Origin: Sipunculus nudus
Taxonomy: Eukaryota > Annelida > Sipuncula > Golfingiida > Sipunculidae
Assembly (NCBI GenBank): GCA_026874595.1
Contig: CM049313.1
Coordinates: 42,252,659 to 42,316,658, forward strand
Direction of reading: 5' to 3'
Length of the DNA: 64,000 bases
The translations under genes and the position numbers were made by a program. Position 1 is the first letter of the stretch; each line of letters opens with the position of its first letter. The notes beneath the pieces were generated by a model, which worked only from the letters and a program-made list of their open reading frames with translations, did no database searches and was not told the DNA's origin. This document shows, piece after piece, positions 52,401 through 59,598 of this stretch.

Positions 52401-53217
52401 CTTATGCCATTTTGGGGTCTATGGCTCTGCTGTTTTTTCACCCAAAATAATGCCCCTTTTAGGCAACAAATCAACAATGGTCTCACATCCGTTTCCAATG
52501 CGAATCGGGTGATTATGTAGAGATTTCTAAAGTTAATTATTCAAATGTGATGCAAACAATATCATTATAAGGCATCGAACCTGTTAAAGTGCTAACTGCG
52601 CCAAATATAGTTGTTTTCTTGTGCCCTGTAAGTGTTGGTCTCATACACAGACACAAAGGGGCATACCAAGATCATGTGAGGTTATCATTCATTTGCAAAT
52701 CATTTGCGAAACTAGCAACACTGTCATACACGTATATTGATAACTCAGATTTTTACAGATTGAAATCATTGCCTCTGTTCATGGAAAATTATATTCTTTT
52801 TCGAAAAAACCTTGTTCAAAGGTCAATTCTATTTTCATGATTACCCGCTTTCACGACAGTCCCGCTATCACGGCAGTCTCTATCACGAAAGTTCCGCTTC
52901 ACGACAGCCTCTACCCCGCGTCTGGCCGGTACGACTCTATTACACCTTCTTCTCTGTCATCACCGCAAACATAACTTCCAGCCCGATTTTATGCCCAATT
53001 TAAGACATTTTTAACATAAATTTCTTACGCGATCATCTCGCTAACAAGACCCCATAGCTTTGACCAACACCACGGTTACAACATAATAATAATCATCATC
53101 ATCATACTACTACTACTACTATACTTATAATAATAAATTTGATTTGTACAACACATACGTGCAAAAAAAATAATAAAATATAGTTAAGTTATTATTATAC
53201 ATATAATTAATACGTTT

Positions 53218-53274
<57 letters not shown>

Positions 53275-53747
53275 ATTATTAAATCAATATATCTTCATTT
53301 TTTAGAATTAGCAAAAGCTGATATAAAAAAGGTAAATTTTAACATTTCTTTTTAAAAGGAGAAAATCAGTTGGTATGCGGGAGTTCATTCCGTATAGTCT
53401 TAACTGGTGCAGGAGATGTTAAACCTGTCGAACGAGACATCACAGTTCTTAGCTGATTAAAGAACCACCGGGGTTTACGGTATATGCTACTTACACGATG
53501 AGCTCTGTGCATAAATGGGAGGTGCAACCCTCCGACCGGATGTATCAATGTTGTTACTGGCGCAAGACGCTCTTGTACTGGGATCAACGGTGAGACTGTT
53601 CTTGCAGGAATACTTCCATATGGCCTTGTCGTTACGATATGTGCCCGTTACCCACTCTGTACCAGCGACCAGACGTATGTCGCCTGTTGACAACTAAATT
53701 AAAAAGAACATGATCAGTGGCATCGATTTATTTTCGGGGGGATTGAT

Positions 53748-53801
<54 letters not shown>

Positions 53802-54350
53802 TTAATACTAAGTTAATAAAGGCTTGTAGTTTAATTTTTGGAGCCTGTAAAATTAAGGAAATCAATCCATTGTAATTAAGTAACTGTAGCCTGTAACAGA
53901 AAGGAAATAAAGGCATTTTTATTGATTTATGGTAGATTGTAACAGTGAGGAAATTATTTCATTGCAATTAAGTTACTATAACCTATAACAGTAAGGAAAT
54001 AAAGTCATGGTAATTAATTTACTGTAGCCTGTAATTGTAAGGAAATTAAGGCATTGTAATTTAGAAACTATAGCCTGTAACAGGAAGGAAATAAAGGCAT
54101 TGTAATTTTCTGAAGCCTGTAATAATGAGGAAATAAATACTTGTTATCTTTCTTATATATTCTAAAGTGAAGTCTTGCTGTGGACGAGGCACCAGACAAT
54201 TTTTTTTACAACATCACGTCAAGGGACACTGGATTCTTTTAAAAAATCTACAAATATGTGTTTGTAAATTGATATACTAGAAACTCATATACTCACTGCA
54301 TTAATTTTTGCGGTCGCCAGGAACAATATCAACAACGCTCTGAGCGCCAT
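23595..54350 (-). CDS. Gene A: SRCR(2)-EGF(11)-TM receptor, 17 coding exons
   Basis: Complete gene model assembled by eye. Coding exons: 54297-54350, 53495-53693, 52047-52186, 47798-47984, 45124-45245, 43625-43769, 40295-40426, 39515-39652, 37022-37153, 36357-36494, 35722-35859, 33477-33608, 32892-33029, 30981-31121, 28371-28505, 26412-26552, 23595-23803. All borders are GT..AG, all phases match, and the sum is 2,421 nt (806 aa plus stop). Predicted layout: signal peptide 1-18, SRCR1 19-131, SRCR2 132-234, eleven EGF-like repeats 235-738, a short Cys-containing linker, TM helix about 776-797 and a tail of about eight residues. EGF repeats of the C-x(5)-W-G-x-N-C type are those of MEGF10/CED-1/SREC scavenger receptors; SRCR domains are common in invertebrate immune receptors. 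Inferred role: surface recognition or scavenging at the plasma membrane, with signalling through a partner because the tail is so short. A direct orthologue was not recognised. UTR ends are not defined and no AATAAA was seen near the stop. Confidence 0.9.
24462..26190 (-). mobile_element. 2-kb dispersed repeat, copy B (inverted)
   Basis: Reverse complement follows copy A from start to end, about 75-80% alike by eye, with a single 156-bp unit and a poly-C end (poly-G at 24463-24480 on plus). It lies inside gene A intron 16, the last intron. Open frames across it are not genes. Confidence 0.75.
26412..26552 (-). CDS. Gene A exon 16: EGF-like repeat 11
   Basis: 141 nt, phase 1 to 1, acceptor TTCCAG, donor GTATGT. 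Eight Cys: VCSNGTWGFQC, NCSMC, TCAVTDGAC and IGDKC. Last repeat before the membrane exon. Confidence 0.92.
27560..28000 (+). repeat. Dispersed repeat, copy 2
   Basis: Parallel copy of 7370-7750 inside gene A intron 15, about 75-80% alike by eye and slightly longer in the second half. Confidence 0.7.
28371..28505 (-). CDS. Gene A exon 15: EGF-like repeat 10, last Cys missing
   Basis: 135 nt, phase 1 to 1, acceptor CTGCAG, donor GTATGA. ACTGDTWGFNC, QCSNC, VVDGSC, LCQEGYTG. The terminal Cys found in every other repeat is a Gly (GYTGAAGDAG), leaving seven Cys and one unpaired. Frame, donor and acceptor are intact, so this looks like a substitution in a functional exon. Confidence 0.9.
29700..29714. 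promoter_or_regulatory. Perfect AGGTCA-CAG-TGACCT palindrome
   Basis: Matches the consensus oestrogen response element exactly (inverted repeat with three-base spacer). It is part of the intron 14 repeat; sister units carry decayed forms such as GGCCACAGTGACCT. Confidence 0.45.
29846..29874. other. Hairpin at repeat end
   Basis: AGCTCAGATGACT and AGTCACCTGAGCT are near-perfect inverted arms around TTT. Likely the terminus of the repeat family in intron 14. Confidence 0.6.
30981..31121 (-). CDS. Gene A exon 14: EGF-like repeat 9
   Basis: 141 nt, phase 1 to 1, acceptor ACGCAG, donor GTCAGC. Eight Cys: GCPTGRWGAGC, KCSEYC, NCNATNGEC and GYTGEKC. Sequons NAT and NST are present. Confidence 0.92.
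31122..32891 (-). other. Gene A intron 13
   Basis: Contains a poly-G tract (about 31624-31650), AT-rich sequence and, at its 5' end beside exon 13, the decayed partial exon copy. Nothing else recognised. Confidence 0.6.
32788..32861 (-). pseudogene. Decayed tandem copy of gene A exon 13 (3' half plus donor)
   Basis: The sequence from NHDDG through the end of exon 13, with a donor (GTAAAC) and downstream intron, is repeated about 103 bp further on. The copy reads through GMYTSGTCQSGFHGEHYVTG: two of the three cysteines in this segment are now Tyr. The donor is intact and no acceptor is present. The unit (about 32758-32861 against 32862-32965) includes the intron motif GTTTATATAG. Confidence 0.85.
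32892..33029 (-). CDS. Gene A exon 13: EGF-like repeat 8
   Basis: 138 nt, phase 1 to 1, acceptor AGACAG, donor GTAAAT. Eight Cys: ECPFGTWGRNC, MCGNC, DDGVC, TCQPGF and GEKC. A decayed copy of its 3' half plus donor lies about 100 bp downstream (32788-32861). Confidence 0.93.
33477..33608 (-). CDS. Gene A exon 12: EGF-like repeat 7
   Basis: 132 nt, phase 1 to 1, acceptor TCTTAG. Eight Cys: ECSQGHYGANC, TCGHC, DVTDGRC and GYTGYTC. The donor is GTTCGT, weak at positions +3 to +5, but it is the only site that keeps the phase and removes the downstream frame. Trp-Gly is replaced by Tyr-Gly. Confidence 0.88.
33758..34039 (+). repeat. 43-bp minisatellite, left part
   Basis: Units of 43 bp with CCAGTACATTAGACAAT, CTACAGCTATGAGAGT and C. 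It continues at 35646-35712 after a 1.6-kb insertion. Confidence 0.9.
34040..35645. mobile_element. 1.6-kb TIR insertion splitting a minisatellite
   Basis: Ends CAGGGCCTC... and ...GAGGCCCTG (9-bp inverted termini, hAT-like). Flanked on both sides, with no gap, by the same 16 bp AATGTCTACAGCTATG (34024-34039 and 35646-35661). Contains (ATT)n at 34107-34149, two poly-C runs and several GGCCCCTTTT-like motifs; no transposase seen. Confidence 0.75.
35646..35712 (+). repeat. 43-bp minisatellite, right part
   Basis: One and a half units of the array at 33758-34039, ending beside gene A exon 11. Confidence 0.88.
35722..35859 (-). CDS. Gene A exon 11: EGF-like repeat 6
   Basis: 138 nt, phase 1 to 1, acceptor TAACAG, donor GTAACT. 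Eight Cys: ACPDGLWGNMC, KCGFC, GRCPTGGC and GYTGNKC. It sits next to the right arm of a minisatellite interrupted by a 1.6-kb insertion. Confidence 0.93.
36258..36303 (-). pseudogene. Truncated tandem copy of gene A exon 10 (3' half)
   Basis: About 45 bp nearly identical to the last third of exon 10 before its donor, still reading TCTDGQCQPGFMGQ. Both copies are followed, in the gene's direction, by a (GT)n stretch, so the duplicated block is roughly 100 bp. The copy has no acceptor, and the donor position reads GTAATT after GGGGCAGC, so it is probably not spliced. Confidence 0.8.
36357..36494 (-). CDS. Gene A exon 10: EGF-like repeat 5
   Basis: 138 nt, phase 1 to 1, acceptor TTTCAG, donor GTAACT. 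Eight Cys: ACLNGTWGYNC, QCGSC, ADGTC, QCQPGF and GTLC. A truncated copy of its 3' half lies just downstream at 36258-36303, together with the flanking GT repeat. Confidence 0.93.
37022..37153 (-). CDS. Gene A exon 9: EGF-like repeat 4
   Basis: 132 nt, phase 1 to 1, acceptor CGGCAG, donor GTGAGA. Eight Cys: ECPEGSWGMNC, VCGEC, TCDIVNGTC and GFFGGMC. Contains NCS and NGT sequons. Confidence 0.92.
37154..39514 (-). other. Gene A intron 8, nothing recognised
   Basis: 2.36 kb of AT-rich intron without a repeat, element or open frame that I can support. Confidence 0.55.
39515..39652 (-). CDS. Gene A exon 8: EGF-like repeat 3
   Basis: 138 nt, phase 1 to 1, acceptor TTTGCAG, donor GTCAGT. Eight Cys: VCPEGTWGSNCSRSCGRC, ATDGTC and GYTGSRC. 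Contains an NCS sequon. Confidence 0.93.
40295..40426 (-). CDS. Gene A exon 7: EGF-like repeat 2
   Basis: 132 nt, phase 1 to 1, acceptor CCCAG, donor GTAAGA. Eight Cys: ACPAGRWGLNC, QCGQC, TCDVTDGTC and NDGYTGPFC. Symmetric phase 1-1 exons are the substrate for exon duplication, and this array shows it. The intron before it (40427-43624) carries a TIR transposon. Confidence 0.92.
40971..42552. mobile_element. TAA-flanked TIR element, non-autonomous Harbinger-like
   Basis: Both ends carry AGGCGGTTTCACACCGGATG and continue CGTCCGAACGAA (about 32 bp identical, inverted). Flanks are TAA (40968-40970) and TAA (42553-42555), a 3-bp TWA duplication typical of PIF/Harbinger. Further CGAACGAA motifs fill both subterminal regions. 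No transposase in 1,582 bp. Located in gene A intron 6. Confidence 0.85.
42242..42349. repeat. Compound (TC)n(TA)n microsatellite
   Basis: TC run to about 42273, then TA with one TTTA interruption, inside the Harbinger-like element. Confidence 0.95.
43625..43769 (-). CDS. Gene A exon 6: EGF-like repeat 1
   Basis: 145 nt, acceptor TATTCAG, donor GTAAAA, phase 0 to 1. Eight Cys; key stretches are QCASGRYGSTC, VCGKCAGGRC and GGCLAGYTGQRC. It is the only EGF exon starting in phase 0, because it joins the SRCR block to the phase 1-1 array. The aromatic-Gly position is Tyr-Gly instead of Trp-Gly. Confidence 0.92.
44325..45123 (-). repeat. 33-bp minisatellite at the exon 5 donor
   Basis: On the minus strand, units of 33 nt (two 16-17-nt halves) encode variants of VRVSNGSVSAW. 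The first unit begins at the exon 5 donor itself, and about eight copies of the donor core GTACGT recur through the array. The unit length keeps the exon 5 frame, which stays open to 44857. A further open frame (44187-44549) covers the far end. Confidence 0.9.
45124..45245 (-). CDS. Gene A exon 5: second half of SRCR domain 2
   Basis: 122 nt, acceptor TTTCAG, phase 1 to 0. Four Cys with spacing C-x9-C-x9-C-x6-C match the C-terminal SRCR half (9-9-9 in SRCR1), although the DNV and NGWG motifs are lost. The donor GTACGT (45123-45118) lies inside the first unit of a 33-bp minisatellite. The exon frame stays open for about 260 nt past the donor, to a TAG at 44857-44859, so extended isoforms are possible. 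The phase 0 end fits exon 6. Confidence 0.8.
45272..45440. repeat. AAT/ATT-rich simple repeat
   Basis: ATAATTAAAATT units, then (AAT)n, then (ATT)n, self-complementary overall. Confidence 0.95.
45470..45526. repeat. (TA)n microsatellite
   Basis: TA run with one CA interruption, in gene A intron 4. Confidence 0.95.
45527..47797 (-). other. Rest of gene A intron 4
   Basis: AT-rich, with a compound TA/CT repeat at 46546-46592 and a GT run at about 47646-47668. No exon or element recognised. Confidence 0.55.
47798..47984 (-). CDS. Gene A exon 4: first half of SRCR domain 2
   Basis: 187 nt, acceptor TTTCAG, donor GTAAGA, phase 0 to 1. Clear SRCR signature: YEGTLQVWNAGSWRYVCDD, then TNDANVVCRQM, with the first two conserved Cys. 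Confidence 0.92.
48836..48889. repeat. (TA)n microsatellite
   Basis: TA run in gene A intron 3. Confidence 0.95.
48983..49184. mobile_element. Short inverted repeat (MITE-like)
   Basis: ATTTCCATGTACGCTGAAATTTCATCGCG at the left pairs with GCGATGAAAAGCGTACATGG and AAAT at the right, about 150 bp apart. More copies of GCGTACATGGAAA occur just to the right (49230-49255), so the unit may be part of something larger. Confidence 0.45.
49440..49491. repeat. (TA)n microsatellite
   Basis: TA run in gene A intron 3. Confidence 0.95.
50040..51995. repeat. 59/60-bp GC-rich minisatellite
   Basis: About 1.95 kb of imperfect units of about 60 bp, with shorter 43-44-bp variants: GACTTGTACCGGGACTCGAC, TTGGACTCGAGGGTCC, TGGACACGAGGGTCCTGGAC, TCA. 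Strikingly GC-rich inside an AT-rich intron (gene A intron 3). Unit length near a multiple of three keeps several frames open on both strands; these are not genes. Confidence 0.95.
52047..52186 (-). CDS. Gene A exon 3: second half of SRCR domain 1
   Basis: 140 nt, acceptor TTACAG, donor GTAAAT, phase 1 to 0. It encodes a textbook C-terminal SRCR half: FWMDNVECTGTESRINQC, then RHNGWGSHNC and KVQC. The four Cys spaced 9-9-9 plus two in exon 2 give the six-cysteine (group A-like) pattern. Confidence 0.92.
52187..53494 (-). other. Gene A intron 2
   Basis: Contains (CAT)n/(ACT)n at about 53091-53120 and (TA)n at 53222-53271. Nothing else recognised. Confidence 0.6.
53222..53271. repeat. (TA)n microsatellite
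   Basis: TA run in gene A intron 2. Confidence 0.95.
53495..53693 (-). CDS. Gene A exon 2: first half of SRCR domain 1 (divergent)
   Basis: 199 nt, acceptor TTTAG, donor GTAAGT, phase 0 to 1. It opens with the SRCR-like strand IRLVAG and contains two cysteines (KYSC, RASC), equivalent to the first two of a six-cysteine SRCR domain. The usual GTVCDD...DANVVCRQLG core is not conserved, so on its own this exon would be hard to assign. The assignment rests on the start motif, the two Cys and the join to exon 3. Confidence 0.8.
53752..53795. repeat. (TA)n microsatellite
   Basis: TA run followed by CACACACA, in gene A intron 1. Confidence 0.95.
53800..54140. repeat. 46-bp minisatellite, about seven copies
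   Basis: Units of 46-47 bp with GCCTGTAACAG, AAGGAAATAAAGGCATTGTA and ATTAAGTTACTGTA. Fills most of the 600-bp first intron of gene A. Confidence 0.88.
54297..54350 (-). CDS. Gene A exon 1: start codon and signal peptide
   Basis: Eighteen codons, MALRALLILFLATAKINA, followed directly by the donor GTGAGT (54296-54291). The short basic start, hydrophobic core and small residues near the end make a good cleavable signal peptide. The ATG context (G at -3, G at +4) is strong. The exon ends in phase 0, which is what exon 2 needs. A TATA box about 62-70 bp upstream supports this as the first coding exon. Confidence 0.85.
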
Positions 54351-54363
54351 GCCTCCCTCTCAT
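54301..54363 (-). other. Short upstream ORF overlapping the gene A start
   Basis: An ATG at 54363, 13 nt upstream of the gene A ATG and out of frame, opens a 20-codon frame that ends in TAA inside exon 1. Its context (T at -3, A at +4) is weak while the main ATG is strong, so leaky scanning would be expected. It lies in the mRNA only if transcription starts upstream of 54363. Confidence 0.4.
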
Positions 54364-54411
54364 AAAATGTGAGCTTTTTTTAATTGTCTGGCACTTGGTG
54401 TTCACGACATT

Positions 54412-54420
54412 CTTTTTATA
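54412..54420 (-). promoter_or_regulatory. TATA box of gene A
   Basis: TATAAAAAG on the minus strand, 62-70 bp upstream of the ATG at 54350. A start site about 30 bp downstream (near 54386) would give a leader of roughly 35 nt. The spacing is inferred. Confidence 0.55.
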
Positions 54421-54429
54421 ATAGCATGG

Positions 54430-55233
54430 CTGACGCGGTGATTGACGTATGGTATTTTTTAAAGTGTGTTCATCAGAGCGATCATTCGGGCTGGGCGTTA
54501 GGAACGAGATATTTTTTTGTCGGAATAGAAGCCATAAAGGTTAATGCTTTGTAACCAGTGTAAATCGACCATTATTGGGTAGTTGTTTTAATATTCTATT
54601 CACCTTTCGTTACAGATAGGGCAACAATTAAAATGAACTAAAATATTTATAGATTATAACTCAGGATCCTATGAACATTTGCTAGATAAGGAAACTTTTA
54701 AGGATTTAAGGTTTAATGCTAGTCGCCTCAGAGTTTTCTATCAGGCTTGATCAATTATAAAACAATGTAATATTTCAGATGAATAAATTTAATCCGACAT
54801 AAGACAAAAATAGTTAGCGAGGGTTTTTGGATTTCATATGGTACGGAAGAAACCCAACATTTATGTTTAGCATCAATATTATATAAACTGAGACGCATAA
54901 AATAACTGTAAATAATTGTAGATTAATCAATGAGATTATAGGAGAATAATGTACAATGATAATTTTTCTGACGAGGAAAAGTGGTCTTAGGAATACTTTA
55001 AGAATATCTATGGGAAGTTTGGTCCGGTAGCTCAAGATCAGAAAGGTTCAAATTTATATAAATGGTTCATTTAATTGTTTCATTTATACATCCACAATCT
55101 TTAACCGATATTTTAGCAGTTTGAGAATAAGTATGTACACCATTTGTATAAAATACAGGAGAAAAAAAATGAGAAAATATATATCTTCTGAAATCATTAT
55201 CATATAAAGTATTTTATGTACTAGCCTGCATTA
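54430..55233. other. Upstream region of gene A
   Basis: AT-rich sequence between the gene A promoter and the Harbinger element; no further motif or gene recognised. Confidence 0.5.
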
Positions 55234-57824
55234 AGTCCCCATCACACCGAACTCATTCTCACTACGTTCTGGAAAATGTTGCAGAACGGGATCAAACTGT
55301 GTGCGAACGGAGTGGACGTAGTGGCAACTTTTTACGGTCTGCTTACCACCTTCACGGACGGGCTCGGACGGACTTGGACGGGTAGAGTGTCCCAGGACGT
55401 CGAGCCTGCTAAAAAAAAAAACGGGCGGCCAACCCGTCCTGTGATTAGACGGAGTGACAACGTACCTAAAACGAGATGGACGTAATACGAATGGAATTAC
55501 CGTACTGTAATCCTACTAGGGACGTGTTACGACGTGGTGCGGTCGGGCATGAATGGGCGGAATGTGTTCACTGTGACCGTGTCCATTTGAAACTCGTTCA
55601 TCCCTTTCGTAGACAGACCCAAATCGACCGCATTAAGTCCTTAGTTCGTCGTTATTCCGTCCAAATACGTTAAAAACAAAATTATAAGTTCTGAACGTGA
55701 TAGCAACACGGAATCTTAAAGTTTGCAGCAGGTTCTCAGTAGGTTCTTATCGTTTTGGGTACGTTTCTGTCGTTCCCATGCAGATCTTACTACGTCCACC
55801 CTGAGTGCCGCACGGTCGGACAAGGTAGGGTATAAATATGAGCAGTTTCCTCACTGGTTCTTCTTCTAGGCTCGAGATTTCTGGCATGGCACATCTGTTA
55901 CTGACCAAGATTTTCAAGATTTTTGCCTAGAATCATGGATAACTTTGCAGCCCTTAAAATGTTGAATGCTGGTTTAATGCAGTTTTTGTTGGAACCAGAG
56001 CAGGCGTTCAATGAGACGGTAGAGCACGAAAGAAAAAAAAAGGATAAAACAAAGAACCTGTTTGGTGAGGAACTGGCTGAAACCCGACAGGAGAATAGCC
56101 GTTTGACATTATCATTAGTTGATGGAGGACCCCTGCCTGGATGATCAAGAGTCCTTGTACAACTTCTTTAATCGACCAACCAATGTTTGACGAACTTCCT
56201 GAACGCATCACCCCCTTCATAGAAAAAGAAGACATTAATTACAGAAAGGCTCTTGAACCAGGGAAGAAGCTTGCCATCTCACTGCGTCATCTGGCAATAG
56301 GAGATTCCTATGCCACCCTGCAATATGATTTCCGGGTAGCCAGAAAGACAATCTGTTTGTTGGTGAAACGGTCTTTGATTCCTGGGTGATGGAGCACAAA
56401 AATGAAGTTATTACCTGTCCCATTGACAGAGACACTTGGGAAGAAGTTGCTGAAGCGCTGAATTTTTTTCCCATGCCTGTGGTGTCCTGGGTTGGAAACA
56501 TGTTGCCATCAGAAAGCCTCCCAAGACTAGAACCATGTACTACAACTACAAAGACTTCTAACAAGTCGTCTTAATCGCCCCGGTAGATACAGAATACAAA
56601 TTCATGTGAATAGGTGTTGATGGTTTTGGAAGCGAGTCTTATGTTCAGATCTACAATCAGTCAGAACTGAAATGTGCTTAGATGATGGCTCAATTGGAAT
56701 TCCCTCCACCTTCAGCCTTGCTAAATAATGTCCAAGGCTTTTCCTTTTCCTGCTTCGAGATTACGCTTTTGGCCTTTGCCCATACCCCATGAAGTCATAC
56801 TCAGGCCGCCACCTGACAAGAGAAGAAATGATTGCCAACTACCGTACCTTTAGAGCCAGATGTGTGTTCGAAAATGCATTTGGCATTATGACCCAGAGAT
56901 GGATAATCCTCTTGTTCACAATGCAACAGATGCCATGGACTGTCCAGACCTTCAACACTTCATCTGTCTCCGGAACTCAGCCATTTAGAACATTCAACTC
57001 GATGCTGAAGATGGTTCACACAACCGCATCCCTGGTGCCTGAAGACAGGATGCCAACCTGCCATACTTGGACGTCCTATGGGGAGGAAACAGAGAGACAG
57101 TTTTGGCCAAGAGGCATAGGGACTATTTATAAGATTATTTCAACAGCCAAACGGGACATGTGTCATGGCAGTGCATGATGATTGATGTATGAGTGCCATG
57201 GCATGGGAGGAAGATTCTGTCTGATGTTTAATTTTAGCTAAGGACTATTTATATTTCGTATGTTTATTTAATAAAACTGTTATGTTAACACATTTCAACA
57301 TGTACATGAAAAGTAAGAAAAGGTTTTGCTGCGATCATGTTGTTATTATAAGAAAACTGCTTACTGTAAACATGATTTTAACATGCACATGCTTATGTTT
57401 ATGTTCTAAAAGTTTTTTGTTTCAGTCACATTTAAAAAAAATAAACTTGGCATGCATTGTATGTATAATGATTCACATTAAATAATGAATATTCGCCATG
57501 AAAATGGTCATTTCGTTATATCATAAAGAGGGCCAATAGTTACGAACGGGTTACAAACTACTCAAGACGGGCTTGGACTGCTTTGAAACGGTGTCCGCTT
57601 GAGGTGGACGGGCAATTTTACCCAATTTGAACTTGATACGAACGGGCTGCGCACGGGATAATGACGAGATGGACGTATTGAGGACCGTTCATGAACGTAC
57701 TAGGATCGTATTATAGACTTTTTTTTATTAAAGATACACGTTCTACCTCGACCAGAGAGCGTTTTCGATTTTTTTTTCATGACGGGGAAAACGTTTTGAG
57801 AATTAGTTTGGTGTCACAGGGGCT
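55234..57824 (+). mobile_element. PIF/Harbinger transposon, complete ends, decayed
   Basis: Left end AGTCCCCATCACACCGAACT and right end (reverse strand) AGCCCCTGTGACACCAAACT are TIRs that stay similar for about 40 bp. Both flanks are TTA (55231-55233, 57825-57827), the 3-bp TWA target of Harbinger elements. Length 2,591 bp. Contains a transposase pseudogene. The second (Myb/SANT-like) gene of full Harbingers was not seen. Confidence 0.92.
55935..57178 (+). pseudogene. Harbinger (HARBI1-like) transposase pseudogene
   Basis: Fragments in three frames, in the right order. N-terminal MDNFAALKMLNAGLMQFLLE (55935); helix-turn-helix-like part FDELPERITPFIEKED...ISLRHLAIGDSYATLQYDFRV (56180-56340); the DDE core start near 56490, where GD-G-K is changed; KPPKT and YYNYKDF then a stop (56520-56570); GFGSES (second Asp region, changed); and the end MKSYSGRHLT...FENAFGIMTQRW (56789-56900), with the Glu kept. 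At least three frameshifts and several stops, including after KDF. The first catalytic Asp reads Val and is followed by a one-base deletion. Not functional. Confidence 0.9.
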
Positions 57825-57827
57825 TTA

Positions 57828-59594
57828 AAGAAAACAAGCCAAACAGAGTTTCGCAAACGTGATCTTTCAATTTAGGTTGCATGTTTTTTTTTTCCATTTA
57901 TCAAAATTGCTGTGTTCACTAATAGCTAGCAGATAAACAAGCTCATAACTCCGTCGCAGAGGCATTATAAGAACTGTTTTGAGGGGGAATTACCTAGAGT
58001 ACATTCATATATATTCAGAGTAAGCCAGTCATCACATCAGTGGTATGGGTGGTTGAATAGCTGGATTTAAAACAATTTAAAGTCATATAAAATCAAACCA
58101 TTATAAGTAGGATAAAGCGAAAGAGAAAATGTATAACAGATTCAAAAACGTTAATTAGAAAAACAATATGTTTTTAAGTACGGGATCAATTATATACTTT
58201 GCATCAATAAAAAACGAAGTGGGGAATATCTGATACACATGGATGACCGTACTGTTTTATTGGAATCGAATCCGTAAAGCCCGAAACCCATCAATGCGCG
58301 CTTCACGCGTCATGCGTCATGCATCACGCGTCATGCGACATGGGTCAGCACTCACACCTGATCCTGATGCTTCCTGTTTATGAGGTAACTTTAGAGAAAG
58401 TTACCACGAAAACGCTAGCATTCAAGTTTTAACTGGTAAAAGGTTTGTTATAATTCATTTCACGGTAATTATTGATGTGTATCTGGAATAAAAAACGTGC
58501 AACAAAACAACACTAATGTATAAATATCATTAAAGGGGCCTAATCACCCACCTGATTTTTATACACTAAAGGTAATCCCTTGAAGCTTTTATAGAAATAG
58601 ACCAGAAAACGTGATTATCACCACAGACAGGCTGTTTGTTTTGTTTATATCAACGTGTTTATAACGTGTGGGGGCCCGCAAAAATAATCAAAACAAATTC
58701 ATCAAGGTCATCTGGCAGCAAGCCAGATAAACTAGAGCTTTGCATAAGGGGTTCTGCAACACGTGACCTTTATAGAACTCGGTTTTTTTCCGTTTCATCA
58801 AAATTTAATTTCCGTTTACATAAAATCAAAATTTCGAAATTTTCCGTTTTATCTTTATATTAATGTGATAATGTAATAAAATTTCTACATACTTTTAAGA
58901 GTTAAATCTTGTAAAATCAGGATGATTAAATGGATTATGTGTTGAATAAGCTGTTTTTAATTTAAATACTGCTATCATTGATGCCATAGTTTCTTATGTA
59001 TATTTAAAATTATACTTGGTCCTTCGCATAAATGGTTCCTCGTCAGACCCACACGTTAGTAATTCAGCGCGTGTGTTCACTGAATCGACAAGACAGTTGG
59101 TCTTCTTCTGTAAACAAATTAGTAAGGACCTGTTCTGTCTGCGTTTTACCGTCGATCATTTCAGTCATTTGAAACAAGTAATATTATATTCAAAGCTATT
59201 GCGCCTCTGAGACGCTTTGACATGCGGTAGGATCGGGCATTCCCGCTAGAAAATTTTGATCTGTTTGCTTCTTTATAGGGTTATGAGAGACCATGACTGT
59301 ACCTCCTACACCCGAAAACATTCACATCGTTGGTCTTTTAACCTTTGTAAAACGTTTGTTTAATGGACCTAAGAAGTGAATCTGAAATAATTCTGATTTG
59401 GTACGGCTGATAACTACCGCTCGGTGACACCGTAGCATTGTACGTCACATAATGGCGGTATCAGCGTTTCAGGCATTTTCGTTAATAATCTTAACATCAT
59501 AGTTTGGTGCTTACTGTAACGGTTGTGAGCCGATATTGGCAGACCTTGCTTGTTATGTAGATGGCTGTCACAGTTTAAAATATTTTTTTACAAG
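57828..59594. other. Intergenic stretch right of Harbinger element
   Basis: Contains a short tandem run of CACGCGTCATGCGTCATGCA type at 58305-58340 and a segment (about 57915-58060) that resembles 60610-60770 in diverged form. No gene recognised. Confidence 0.45.
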
Positions 59595-59598
59595 ATAT

